Below, piece after piece: positions 8,263 through 15,637 of a stretch of 53,161 bases of DNA; within the stretch, counting starts at the first letter, position 1; each line of letters begins with the position of its first letter. The position numbers were made by a program, and so were the translations under genes. The stretch comes from an uncultured Oligoflexia bacterium (GTDB lineage: Bacteria > Bdellovibrionota > Bacteriovoracia > Bacteriovoracales > Bacteriovoracaceae), in NCBI GenBank assembly GCA_937120495.1, contig CAKZJW010000149.1:1-53161 (forward strand), in the 5' to 3' direction. The notes below the pieces were generated by a model. That model was not told the DNA's origin. It was given only the letters and a program-made list of their open reading frames with translations, and ran no database searches.

Positions 8263-9382
8263 AATAACCCTGACTAATTTAAAGGTTCTTATTGTCTGCC
8301 CATCCTATGAATTAAATACAACGACAAGAAAGGCTTTAGATGACTGCCAATATTTAAGAGATATTGGAGGTAATCCCACGCTTTATTGCTTTAAAGATTC
8401 TCTTGTTGAAAAAGAAGCAGAGAGACTTGCTCTACCTAGAACATTCTATAGAGGACTTGATAGAAAAAAATTAAATTTTTTGTCTTATTTCTTAGATATT
8501 CGAAAAGTTCTTAAAGACGAGTGGGACGTTGTTCACTGTTATGATCTAAAGTTTTTATGGCCGCTGTCATTTTGGTTATTTTACAGATTAAGACTACCTC
8601 TTTTTTTTACATTTCATGAGTATTCAAAAAACTCATTGTTTGGTGAATTACAAAAAATTTTATTAAAAAGAGTTGATAATATTTTTGTATTTTCTGAACA
8701 AACGAAAAGCTATTTCTTAGATCAATTTAGCTATCCACAGCGACGAATGAAAAATTCGGGGTTTGGAATTGAAAAATTTAATATAGATGAAAAACCGACA
8801 AGTGTGTTTTATATATCTACCGTTTTGAGTAATCCACAGCAAATAGATAATTTAAGGGCGCTACTTCTTTCTATCATTTCGTTAAAAGAGCAAGATGAGT
8901 TCAAAGATATTAGACTTAGAGTTCACTCAGTAAAAAAGATTAAGGATTTTTACGCCTATACAGAAATTAAGCCTCTACTTGAAAGTGAAGCTTTAAAAGA
9001 CTCTATTGAGATTTCACAAGAGTGTAGTAGAGCAAAAGTACTCATGGATACTAACGTATTTCTTAGCTTAAGTTTTGATGAACCAATCAGTGACTTTGAA
9101 ATAGCTTGTCTAGAGGCCCATATCCAGTGCATCGTTCCTCGCACAGCAACAAGAAAGGAAGAGCTTAAAAAATACCTTGGAAGCGAAGCACAAACCTATT
9201 ATTTTCAAGACTCTAGAGCGATTCGAGAAGGAATTGAAAAGAGCTTTCGACGATCGTTAGATAGAAAACAACAAATTTCTATAGACTCAGGCCATGATTT
9301 TGAATCTTATTCAGAAATGATCCATAGCACATATATTAAATCTGTATCAAAAAGATTAAGGCTAGACTCCTTGCGAAAATAA
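8252..9382 (+). CDS. GT4-like glycosyltransferase
   Basis: The 376-residue product looks like a GT-B fold glycosyltransferase. Its N-terminal Rossmann half starts LKVLIVCPSYELN, contains DVVHCYDLKFLWPLSFW (near residue 92) and LFFTFHEYSKNSLFG, all typical of GT4-type enzymes. The C-terminal half is divergent but keeps an acidic motif (FDEPISDFEIACLEA) where GT4 enzymes have their donor-binding E-x7-E. It overlaps the DUF3108 gene and ends the lipid A run. A role in adding sugars to lipid A or core is inferred from position only. It is a candidate for the mannosyl transfer known from Bdellovibrio lipid A, but acceptor and donor cannot be read from the sequence. Confidence 0.7.
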   Translation: MRDKITLTNLKVLIVCPSYELNTTTRKALDDCQYLRDIGGNPTLYCFKDSLVEKEAERLALPRTFYRGLDRKKLNFLSYFLDIRKVLKDEWDVVHCYDLKFLWPLSFWLFYRLRLPLFFTFHEYSKNSLFGELQKILLKRVDNIFVFSEQTKSYFLDQFSYPQRRMKNSGFGIEKFNIDEKPTSVFYISTVLSNPQQIDNLRALLLSIISLKEQDEFKDIRLRVHSVKKIKDFYAYTEIKPLLESEALKDSIEISQECSRAKVLMDTNVFLSLSFDEPISDFEIACLEAHIQCIVPRTATRKEELKKYLGSEAQTYYFQDSRAIREGIEKSFRRSLDRKQQISIDSGHDFESYSEMIHSTYIKSVSKRLRLDSLRK

Positions 9383-9403
9383 TTTTCTATCACTTTGTTT
9401 TCA

Positions 9404-9432
9404 TTGACTTAAATCCAATTCTCGTTTATAAA
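9404..9432 (+). promoter_or_regulatory. Sigma70-type promoter of rpsA
   Basis: TTGACT (9404-9409) and TATAAA (9427-9432) are separated by exactly 17 bases. They lie in the gap between the glycosyltransferase and rpsA. Transcription would start near 9440 and give a leader of about 70 bases before the rpsA ATG. Confidence 0.75.
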
Positions 9433-9470
9433 TTCACTCTCTTTAAAATTGTATTTTACAAGGTTAAGGA

Positions 9471-9487
9471 CTCCGTTTTTAACGGGG
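9471..9487 (+). promoter_or_regulatory. Leader hairpin upstream of rpsA
   Basis: CTCCGTT pairs with AACGGGG around a TTT loop (seven pairs, one G-T wobble). It sits 25 bases before the rpsA start and 13 before its ribosome site, inside the transcribed leader. Ribosomal protein S1 is known in E. coli to repress its own translation through leader structure. A similar role here is only inference. Confidence 0.4.
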
Positions 9488-9511
9488 CTATTAAAATTTA
9501 AGGTGGTCTAT

Positions 9512-11233
9512 ATGACAACTATGCAAATCCCCGCGTGGGCAAAAGAATTTGAAGTTGTAACAGCTGATGAAGCAGTAACAACAAATGTAAATGAAGAGTT
9601 TGAGGCTCTTTTAGGTAAAGCTACAACTGGTAACTTTATTGAAGGTGAAGTTTATAAAGGAAAAGTAATTTTCGTTACTGATGACTTTGTAACTGTTGAC
9701 ATCGGATATAAACAAGAAGGTTTAGTATTTGCTAAAGAATTTAGAAACTACGATGGAACTTTAAAAGTTTCTGTTGATGATGAAATTGAAGTTTATCTTG
9801 AAAAACTTGAATCACATCTTGGTAACTTAGTTCTTTCTGCTGATAAAGCAGAGATCTTAAAAGCTTGGGATAAAATCTCTGAAGCTTGCGAGAAAGGTGA
9901 TCCAGTACAAGGTACTGTTATCGCAAAAGTTAAAGGTGGATTATCAGTTGATATCGGTGTTAAGGCATTCTTACCAGGATCTCAAATTGATATTCGTCCA
10001 ACTAAAAACCTTGATAAGTTCATTGGTAAAACAATGGAATTCAAAGTTATTAAATTTAACAAAAAACGTGGAAACATCGTTCTTTCAAGAAGAGCTATTC
10101 TTCAGGAAGAAAGAGGTAAGTTAAGAGACGAAACTTTAGGTCAAATCCAAGAGGGTATGATTGTTAAAGGTATCGTTAAAAACATCACAGATTACGGTGC
10201 ATTCATCGATCTTGGTGGTGTTGATGGTCTACTTCACATTACAGATATGTCATGGGGAAGAGTTAAGCATCCATCTAACTTATTAGCAGTTGGTGATGAA
10301 ATTGATGTTAAGATCTTAAAGTACGATTCTTCGAAAGAAAGAGTTTCTCTTGGTCTTAAGCAAGTTCAACCAAACCCTTGGGAATCTGCAAAAGATAAGT
10401 ATACAGCTGGAACACAAGTTGAAGGTGAAATCGTTTCAATTAAAGATTACGGAATCTTTGTTGAGCTTAACGACGGAATTGAAGGTCTTGTTCACGTTTC
10501 AGAAGTATCTTGGACAAACCCTAAAGGACCTATCAAAGGTCATAACGTAGGTGATACAATTAAAGCTCAAGTTCTTGAAGTTGACGTTGAAAACAAGAGA
10601 ATCTCTCTTGGTCTTAAACAACTTCTTGATAACCCATGGGTTGCACTTTCTGCTAAATACCCAGTAGGTAAAGAAGTAGAAGGAACAGTTAAGGCTGTTG
10701 TAGACTTTGGTGCTTTCATTGATCTTGGAGATGACATTGATGCATTAATTCACGTATCTGATGTTTCATGGACAAGAAAAAATATCAATCCAAATGACGA
10801 ATTTAAAGTTGGAGACAAAGTAAAAGCTATGGTTTTAACTTGTGATTCTGAAAGTTCTAAATTCTGTTTAGGAATGAAACAATTAGAAGAAGATCCTTGG
10901 AAGAAGATTGATCAAAGACTTCCAGTTGGTAACGTTGTTGAAGGTGAAGTTGTAAGAGTTACTGATTTTGGTGCTTTTGTTGAACTTGAAACAGGTATCG
11001 AAGGTCTAATTCATATTTCTGAATTATCTGACGAAAGAGTTGAGAAGCCAGAAGACGTTGTTAAAGTTGGTGAAAAGGTTCAAGCTCTTGTTATGTCTAT
11101 TGATAAGAATGATAAGAAAATTGCTCTATCTAAAAAGAATGCAGCTAATGCAGATCTTGGTGGATATAGTAAAGAAGAAGCAGGTAGTACATCTGCTCTT
11201 GCTGAAAAACTGAAAGGTTTCTCAGTAGATTAG
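9512..11233 (+). CDS. rpsA: 30S ribosomal protein S1
   Basis: S1 binds mRNA on the 30S subunit and helps start translation. From the ATG at 9512 the protein is 573 residues and contains six S1 (OB-fold) repeats. The last four are close copies of one another (for example GVVDGLLHITDMSW-type and EGLVHVSEVSW motifs near residues 230, 320, 405 and 490). The first two, which contact the ribosome, are more divergent. The reading frame stays open to an ATG at 9449, but that lies between the promoter and leader hairpin and has no ribosome site. 9512 has AAGGTGG upstream and fits the known N-terminus length. The gene is a single unit, flanked by its own promoter and a strong terminator. Confidence 0.95.
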   Translation: MTTMQIPAWAKEFEVVTADEAVTTNVNEEFEALLGKATTGNFIEGEVYKGKVIFVTDDFVTVDIGYKQEGLVFAKEFRNYDGTLKVSVDDEIEVYLEKLESHLGNLVLSADKAEILKAWDKISEACEKGDPVQGTVIAKVKGGLSVDIGVKAFLPGSQIDIRPTKNLDKFIGKTMEFKVIKFNKKRGNIVLSRRAILQEERGKLRDETLGQIQEGMIVKGIVKNITDYGAFIDLGGVDGLLHITDMSWGRVKHPSNLLAVGDEIDVKILKYDSSKERVSLGLKQVQPNPWESAKDKYTAGTQVEGEIVSIKDYGIFVELNDGIEGLVHVSEVSWTNPKGPIKGHNVGDTIKAQVLEVDVENKRISLGLKQLLDNPWVALSAKYPVGKEVEGTVKAVVDFGAFIDLGDDIDALIHVSDVSWTRKNINPNDEFKVGDKVKAMVLTCDSESSKFCLGMKQLEEDPWKKIDQRLPVGNVVEGEVVRVTDFGAFVELETGIEGLIHISELSDERVEKPEDVVKVGEKVQALVMSIDKNDKKIALSKKNAANADLGGYSKEEAGSTSALAEKLKGFSVD

Positions 11234-11274
11234 TACTAGTAGTAGTTTAGCTAATTAGCATAAATTATATACGA

Positions 11275-11304
11275 GGGGCTCTTTTAAAGAGCCCCTTTTT
11301 TTTT
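11275..11304 (+). terminator. Rho-independent terminator of rpsA
   Basis: GGGGCTCTTT pairs with AAAGAGCCCC around a single T (in practice about eight pairs with a five-base loop). It is followed by nine T residues (11296-11304). It lies 42 bases after the rpsA stop. Confidence 0.92.
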
Positions 11305-11418
11305 GCCTCGAGTGGTCTCGTTTTGAAACCACATTGTTCTCATAACCCCAGACATTTTCCTTCGTGAATTTTAGTATTTAGATAATTAATTTAAACGATA
11401 TTTTACTTAGGAGTAATT

Positions 11419-11850
11419 ATGAAATTTTTAGTTAGCTTAGCAATATTTTCTGTAATGATTATAAGTTCTCAGGCTCATGCCTGTAGTTGTGAGTTTCTTT
11501 CTATGGAGAACTTTAGAGAGTTTATCAAAGATGCTGATTCAGTAATTCTTGGTGTTCCAAGTCAGGATAGCCAATCAATTGGTATCGGTGAGTGGGAAGT
11601 AGAAGAAGTAAAAACAAAGATGAGTATCGTTAAAAACTTTAAAGGAAAACATACATCAACAATTGATCTAGTTAGTTTAAAAAGTGATGGTGGAAATTGC
11701 GGTGTAGACTTTAAGAAATACGATGGATTATACCTAATCTTTAGTTACCTTGAAGAGGGTAAGTATGTAACTAGTGGCTGTGATGTTGAATATATCGACT
11801 ATGAGAACGAAGAGCTAACTAGAGTTATTCAAGAAATTTCAAGAAAGTAA
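11419..11850 (+). CDS. Secreted TIMP/NTR-like protein with N-terminal CxC
   Basis: The 143-residue precursor has a signal peptide ending in SSQAHA, so the mature protein should begin Cys22-Ser-Cys24. A free N-terminal Cys in a CxC motif is the hallmark of tissue inhibitors of metalloproteinases, where it chelates the protease's zinc. Bacterial proteins of the NTR/TIMP-like OB fold share the remaining pattern seen here: AD-x-VILG near residue 36, NCG (Cys94) followed by YLIFSY, and a last Cys at 121. Two disulfides (22/24 with 94/121) are likely. The bases before the Cys (AHA) are a poor lipobox, so a lipoprotein is less likely. The gene stands alone, upstream of a run of secreted peptidases. 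Inhibitor activity is inference. Confidence 0.65.
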   Translation: MKFLVSLAIFSVMIISSQAHACSCEFLSMENFREFIKDADSVILGVPSQDSQSIGIGEWEVEEVKTKMSIVKNFKGKHTSTIDLVSLKSDGGNCGVDFKKYDGLYLIFSYLEEGKYVTSGCDVEYIDYENEELTRVIQEISRK

Positions 11851-11863
11851 AAAGAGCTTTGTA

Positions 11864-11885
11864 AGGGAGTGCGTCTGTACTCCCT
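11864..11885 (+). terminator. Probable terminator hairpin
   Basis: AGGGAGT pairs with ACTCCCT around an 8-base loop, 13 bases after the stop of the CxC protein gene. The following T-tract is weak (CTCATTTACTTT), so termination may be partial. Confidence 0.55.
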
Positions 11886-11986
11886 CTCATTTACTTTGAC
11901 ATAATTTCGAGAGGTTACACTAGGTCATTTTTACACTTTAGTTTATCTGAAGTTCACAAAAGCATGCCTTGGGGTATGTTTCGCAA

Positions 11987-12919
11987 ATGTTTTTATTTAG
12001 AATACTTCTTCTATTCACTCTTGTAATGATGAGCACCCTTGTTTCAGCCAAAAATATTGTGGTGTTAACATCTCTACCTGGTTCACAACTTAAAACAACA
12101 AAACGCTTAAACAAAATAATTAAAAGAAAGCTGAGTCACTTTTCTAACCTTAATCTTATTGTTGTGAATAGAGGGGACCAAGAAGTACTTCATAACTACT
12201 TGAATGATCCAGAGACAGTTGCTTTGTTTTGGCTCAGTCATGGTGGATATAAAACTCTTAGGTCTAATGATCTAGGTATGATGCCTTCTGCTCTTTTGCT
12301 AGATTTTAATGGAGATAATGTTTCTAAAGTATTTCAAAAAATACATCCCAATATAAAGTTTTTAGGAATTATTGGTTGTAACTCATCACAAATTTTATCA
12401 CCTTATTTAAGTATGAATAAAGAAGTTGGCTCTTATATACCGACGAAAAAAGTTGTTGCTACATGGGCAATGAGAAAGGCAATTCGAAAATTTAAAAAAC
12501 ATTATAGTCAAAATAATTATGAATCTATTACTCGTCCTATTGAAAAAAAAGGATATGAGATAACGATCAAAAGAATTAGCAAAACTGCAAGTAAGTCTTT
12601 GAAGGTTTTTGCTGGAAAAGAATTTATTGGAATTATACCAAAGTCAAAGAAAAATGAATTTCAAGAAAAGATATTCTTCATACCAGCGGTTAAAATGCAA
12701 AAAAGAAAGATGAAGATCACATTTGAAAGTGGCCAGTCCGCATTTGATGCAACTGATAACTTTGGTGATATTTCTTTAATGCATAATCAAGCGACTTTCT
12801 GGAAATTATTTTCAAAAAGAGATGGCACGCCATTTGGTACAAATGAAAGAATATATTTATTTAAATCTGATATTTCTCAGTTAATAGAGGCTGAAAATTA
12901 TATCTTATATAAAGAGTAA
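11987..12919 (+). CDS. Exported caspase-fold-like protein (His/Cys dyad)
   Basis: The 310-residue product has a signal peptide (MFLFRILLLFTLVMMSTLVSA). After it, the chain alternates beta strands and helices like clan CD cysteine peptidases. A strand ends in WLSHGG (His85) and a later strand ends in GIIGCNSS (Cys131), a spacing of 46 residues that matches the catalytic dyad of caspase, CHAT and legumain relatives. Residues ~190-310 form a second, beta-rich region with no recognised domain. The frame extends to a TTG at 11969, but starting at the ATG gives a clean signal peptide. Family membership is inferred from the dyad only. It could be an inactive relative or an unrelated alpha/beta protein. 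It sits among other secreted peptidase genes. Confidence 0.5.
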   Translation: MFLFRILLLFTLVMMSTLVSAKNIVVLTSLPGSQLKTTKRLNKIIKRKLSHFSNLNLIVVNRGDQEVLHNYLNDPETVALFWLSHGGYKTLRSNDLGMMPSALLLDFNGDNVSKVFQKIHPNIKFLGIIGCNSSQILSPYLSMNKEVGSYIPTKKVVATWAMRKAIRKFKKHYSQNNYESITRPIEKKGYEITIKRISKTASKSLKVFAGKEFIGIIPKSKKNEFQEKIFFIPAVKMQKRKMKITFESGQSAFDATDNFGDISLMHNQATFWKLFSKRDGTPFGTNERIYLFKSDISQLIEAENYILYKE

Positions 12920-12941
12920 AAACATTAGTAAGGAGAGATTT

Positions 12942-13475
12942 ATGAAATCAAAATTATTAAGCTTAACTATGGCATTTTCTATTTTCTTTATGAGTCAGTT
13001 GATGACATCACAAAAATCTGAAGCAGCTGTAGGATTAATTATTAAAAACAAAACGGCGATGACTGTTGGTGGTATTGGTGTTGGTGTTAACGGTGCAGCA
13101 TATGGTTTGGCTGCTCTGGGGGCATTTTCTTTTAATCTTGGAGGAGCAATTCTTTTCGCCTTAAGTGTCGTAACTTTTGGAGCTGTTAGTTTAGTTGTTC
13201 TTGATGATAAGACTGTTGCTGACATGGAATTTAGCGAAATGAAATTAGACAATAAGAATTTCGCTCTAGATGAAATTCAAATGTATAATGCCGAATTAGA
13301 AGAATTAAATGCAATTAGAAAAACCATGCAAGAAGAGCTTGGTGAAAAAGGGACTCTTGTAGAAGCTAGAAAGCTTTGGAGTGAATATAAAGAAATGCTT
13401 CACCCTGCAACGAGTAAAATTGCTGAAAAGATTGCAACTGACTTTGGAAATAAGTTAGAAAGAAAACTAAAGTAA
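12942..13475 (+). CDS. Hydrophobic exported protein of unknown function
   Basis: No family is recognised in this 177-residue protein. A signal peptide (MKSKLLSLTMAFSIFFMSQLMTSQKSEAA) is followed by a Gly/Ala-rich hydrophobic stretch (residues ~42-86). That stretch could form two membrane segments (GGIGVGVNGAAYGLAALGAF and GGAILFALSVVTFGAVSLVV). The C-terminal ~90 residues are charged and helical. An AGGAGAG ribosome site precedes the ATG. It lies 22 bases after the caspase-like gene on the same strand and is followed by a hairpin, so the two are probably co-transcribed. Confidence 0.7.
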   Translation: MKSKLLSLTMAFSIFFMSQLMTSQKSEAAVGLIIKNKTAMTVGGIGVGVNGAAYGLAALGAFSFNLGGAILFALSVVTFGAVSLVVLDDKTVADMEFSEMKLDNKNFALDEIQMYNAELEELNAIRKTMQEELGEKGTLVEARKLWSEYKEMLHPATSKIAEKIATDFGNKLERKLK

Positions 13476-13490
13476 TCCAATATATTTATA

Positions 13491-13512
13491 GGGCTTAGTA
13501 ATCACTAGGCCC
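13491..13512 (+). terminator. Probable terminator hairpin
   Basis: GGGCTTAGT pairs with ACTAGGCCC (nine pairs, one wobble) around AATC, 15 bases after the stop of the hydrophobic protein. Only a short broken T-tract follows (TCTCATAGCTTTT). Confidence 0.6.
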
Positions 13513-13576
13513 TCTCATAGCTTTTAATAAGCTGTACTCAAATAAGAGCCAGTATTTTCCCCCCTTAATCGACAGC

Positions 13577-13604
13577 TTGTCCGTGATAAAATAGTATGCA
13601 TAAC
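13577..13604 (+). promoter_or_regulatory. Possible promoter of the HEXXH peptidase gene
   Basis: TTGTCC and CATAAC are separated by 16 bases and lie just after the preceding terminator hairpin, 23 bases before the next ATG. The match is fair rather than strong. Confidence 0.4.
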
Positions 13605-13626
13605 ATCAAAAAGAATTGAGGCATAC

Positions 13627-14964
13627 ATGACTAAAATACTTATGTTTTTTATTTTATCTTTTAACGCTTTTGCAAATCTAAATCTTGCTCCACCAAGTTT
13701 TAATTATAAAGATGGCAAAGCTATCTTTATGGATATTCAAAAGGGTGAATATAAAATTTCTTATTATCCCTCAACATTTCGAAGCAGGGTTAAAACAACT
13801 TGGGAATTTGAGATTGCAGAAGAAGGATATCCTCTTTTTGATTTTGTCCCTTGGGGAATCAGAGCAAAACTTAATGGAAAAAGAGTGAGACTTGGTAGAG
13901 TTCGTTCTCCGGGCAAAGTGACAAGGTATAGAGTTATTAAGAAAAAACTAAAGCCAGGTCGTTATACTCTTGAACTTAATACAAAAATAAAAAGAGGTAT
14001 AACTTTTGGATTTAGAAGAGTGAATAGTGGCTTTTTTATTAAAGATCTTGCTCAAAAGAAATTTTTAGAAAAATACGTACCGGCCAATTTAGAATTTGAT
14101 CAATACCCAATTACTTTTGATGTAAAGGTTAGATCAAAGTATGAACATATTTTTGTTGCAAATGGTAAGCACACAAAAATTTCCTTTAATCATTATAAAA
14201 TAGAATATCCAAACTATTTTTCTTCGTCGTCAGTTTATTTTCATGTTTTTAAAAAAGGAAGATATAGATGGCAAGAGGATACGTTTACTTCAATTAATGG
14301 AAAACAAATACCTGTTATCGTATATACCAAGAAAAAATACGATACATCTAGCTTCATGGAAAAAGCAAAAGAGTACTTTGATGAGCTTGAAAGAGATTAT
14401 GGTGCTTGGACACATAGAGAATTAATTATTTATGGAATGGCTAAGGGCGGTGGCATGGAGTACCCAGGAGCAACAGCAACTTCTTTAAGATCACTGGGGC
14501 ATGAGATGTTTCATTCATACTTTGCGAAAGGTGTTGTACCGGCTGATGGGAATTCGGGCTGGATGGATGAAGGGCTCGCTTCGTGGAGAGATAATGGTTA
14601 CAAAACTTTTGATCATCCTGGATATGAGATGTTTAATCTAGGAGCTCATTCGCCCTATAAGAGAAATACTGATGATAATTCATATCGAGTTGGACGTGCA
14701 TTCTTTGCGTATTTAAATTCAAAATTTGACCTTAAAAGGTCTTTGAGAGGATATTATGCAAAATATAAAAACTCATTAGTTACGACACAAATGTTTATCA
14801 AATATCTTGAAGAGGACACTGGTCTTTATCTGGAGGGAGAGTTCTTCCAGTTTGTTCTTAATCCAAATCATAGAAAAAACTTTGTTGAAAGAATATTTAA
14901 AACTAAAAGTGTTAATGAGCATCACAGACATTATTCTAAAAAAGAAATGAGCGCCATCCTATGA
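13627..14964 (+). CDS. Secreted gluzincin metallopeptidase (M1-like)
   Basis: The 445-residue protein has a short signal peptide (MTKILMFFILSFNAFA). Residues ~25-215 form a beta-rich N-terminal domain like that of M1/M61 aminopeptidases. The catalytic domain carries HEMFH (292-296) and MDEGLASW with Glu315, which gives exactly HEXXH-X18-E, the zinc-binding signature of M1-type gluzincins. An upstream GGGMEYPGAT motif (near residue 278) matches the GAMEN-type exopeptidase loop of M1 enzymes. A periplasmic or secreted aminopeptidase is the likely role. The stop codon overlaps the next start (ATGA), so the downstream hotdog gene is translationally coupled. A GAGG ribosome site precedes the ATG. 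Confidence 0.82.
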   Translation: MTKILMFFILSFNAFANLNLAPPSFNYKDGKAIFMDIQKGEYKISYYPSTFRSRVKTTWEFEIAEEGYPLFDFVPWGIRAKLNGKRVRLGRVRSPGKVTRYRVIKKKLKPGRYTLELNTKIKRGITFGFRRVNSGFFIKDLAQKKFLEKYVPANLEFDQYPITFDVKVRSKYEHIFVANGKHTKISFNHYKIEYPNYFSSSSVYFHVFKKGRYRWQEDTFTSINGKQIPVIVYTKKKYDTSSFMEKAKEYFDELERDYGAWTHRELIIYGMAKGGGMEYPGATATSLRSLGHEMFHSYFAKGVVPADGNSGWMDEGLASWRDNGYKTFDHPGYEMFNLGAHSPYKRNTDDNSYRVGRAFFAYLNSKFDLKRSLRGYYAKYKNSLVTTQMFIKYLEEDTGLYLEGEFFQFVLNPNHRKNFVERIFKTKSVNEHHRHYSKKEMSAIL

Positions 14965-15473
14965 ATAAGACTTTACTTAAATCGATTGATTATCTAATGA
15001 AGAAATCTAGTACTAAGTCTGGACTGGTGGCCATAGAAAAGGTTTTTACTGTCGGTATTCCGTTCAACAAGCCTCATGGCATTAAGTTTCTTTCACTAAC
15101 AAGTTATGAAAGTGAAATGTTGATGAAGAAAAAAAGAAGTAATCTCAATCATCTTGGTGGTATGCATGCATGTGCAATTGCTACAGTGGGAGAGTTCTGT
15201 GCAGGTCTAATGCTTTGTAAGAATTTTGAAATGACAGCTTTTAGAGTCATAATGAAAAAAATAGAGGTTGAATACTCTTCCCAAGCTAGAAAAAGTATTA
15301 TCGCAAAATCTAGAGTTGATGCTGTCTTGGTAGAAGATTTAAAAAAGAGAATCGTTCTCGATGGTCAAACTGAAGTTGATTTAAAAACCTACATCGAAGA
15401 TATCGATGGAAAAAAAATAGCTGTAGTTACTACGCAGTGGCAGCTAAAGAAATGGGATGAGGTTCGTAAATAA
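14961..15473 (+). CDS. DUF4442-type hotdog-fold thioesterase-like protein
   Basis: This 170-residue cytoplasmic protein resembles the DUF4442/PaaI branch of hotdog-fold proteins. The central helix segment NHLGGMHACAIATVGEFCAGLM (near residue 60) has the NH-x-G-x-H ... E spacing used by acyl-CoA or acyl-ACP thioesterases. Its substrate cannot be told from sequence. It shares an ATGA overlap with the metallopeptidase gene, which is functionally unrelated on its face. The pairing may simply be a shared transcript. Confidence 0.65.
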   Translation: MNKTLLKSIDYLMKKSSTKSGLVAIEKVFTVGIPFNKPHGIKFLSLTSYESEMLMKKKRSNLNHLGGMHACAIATVGEFCAGLMLCKNFEMTAFRVIMKKIEVEYSSQARKSIIAKSRVDAVLVEDLKKRIVLDGQTEVDLKTYIEDIDGKKIAVVTTQWQLKKWDEVRK

Positions 15474-15637
15474 GTTGACTGCTCGACTCGGCTATTGACT
15501 GAAAAGTAAATCCGTCGCCTAGTACTTGAGCTTTATGCTTTTCTTGTAAGAAACAATCAGTTTTAAAAAGATTTTCAAATTATAATCACCATGACATGAT
15601 GTCTTCATAAAGTACCAAACAAGGAAAAGGTAATAAT

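Noticed and set aside
9449..9511. A 21-codon N-terminal extension of ribosomal protein S1
   Set aside because: No ribosome site lies before 9449; the segment covers the leader hairpin, and 9512 has AAGGTGG and gives the family's usual start.
11969..11986. TTG start of the caspase-like gene
   Set aside because: The ATG at 11987 begins a clean signal peptide; the six extra residues would weaken it.
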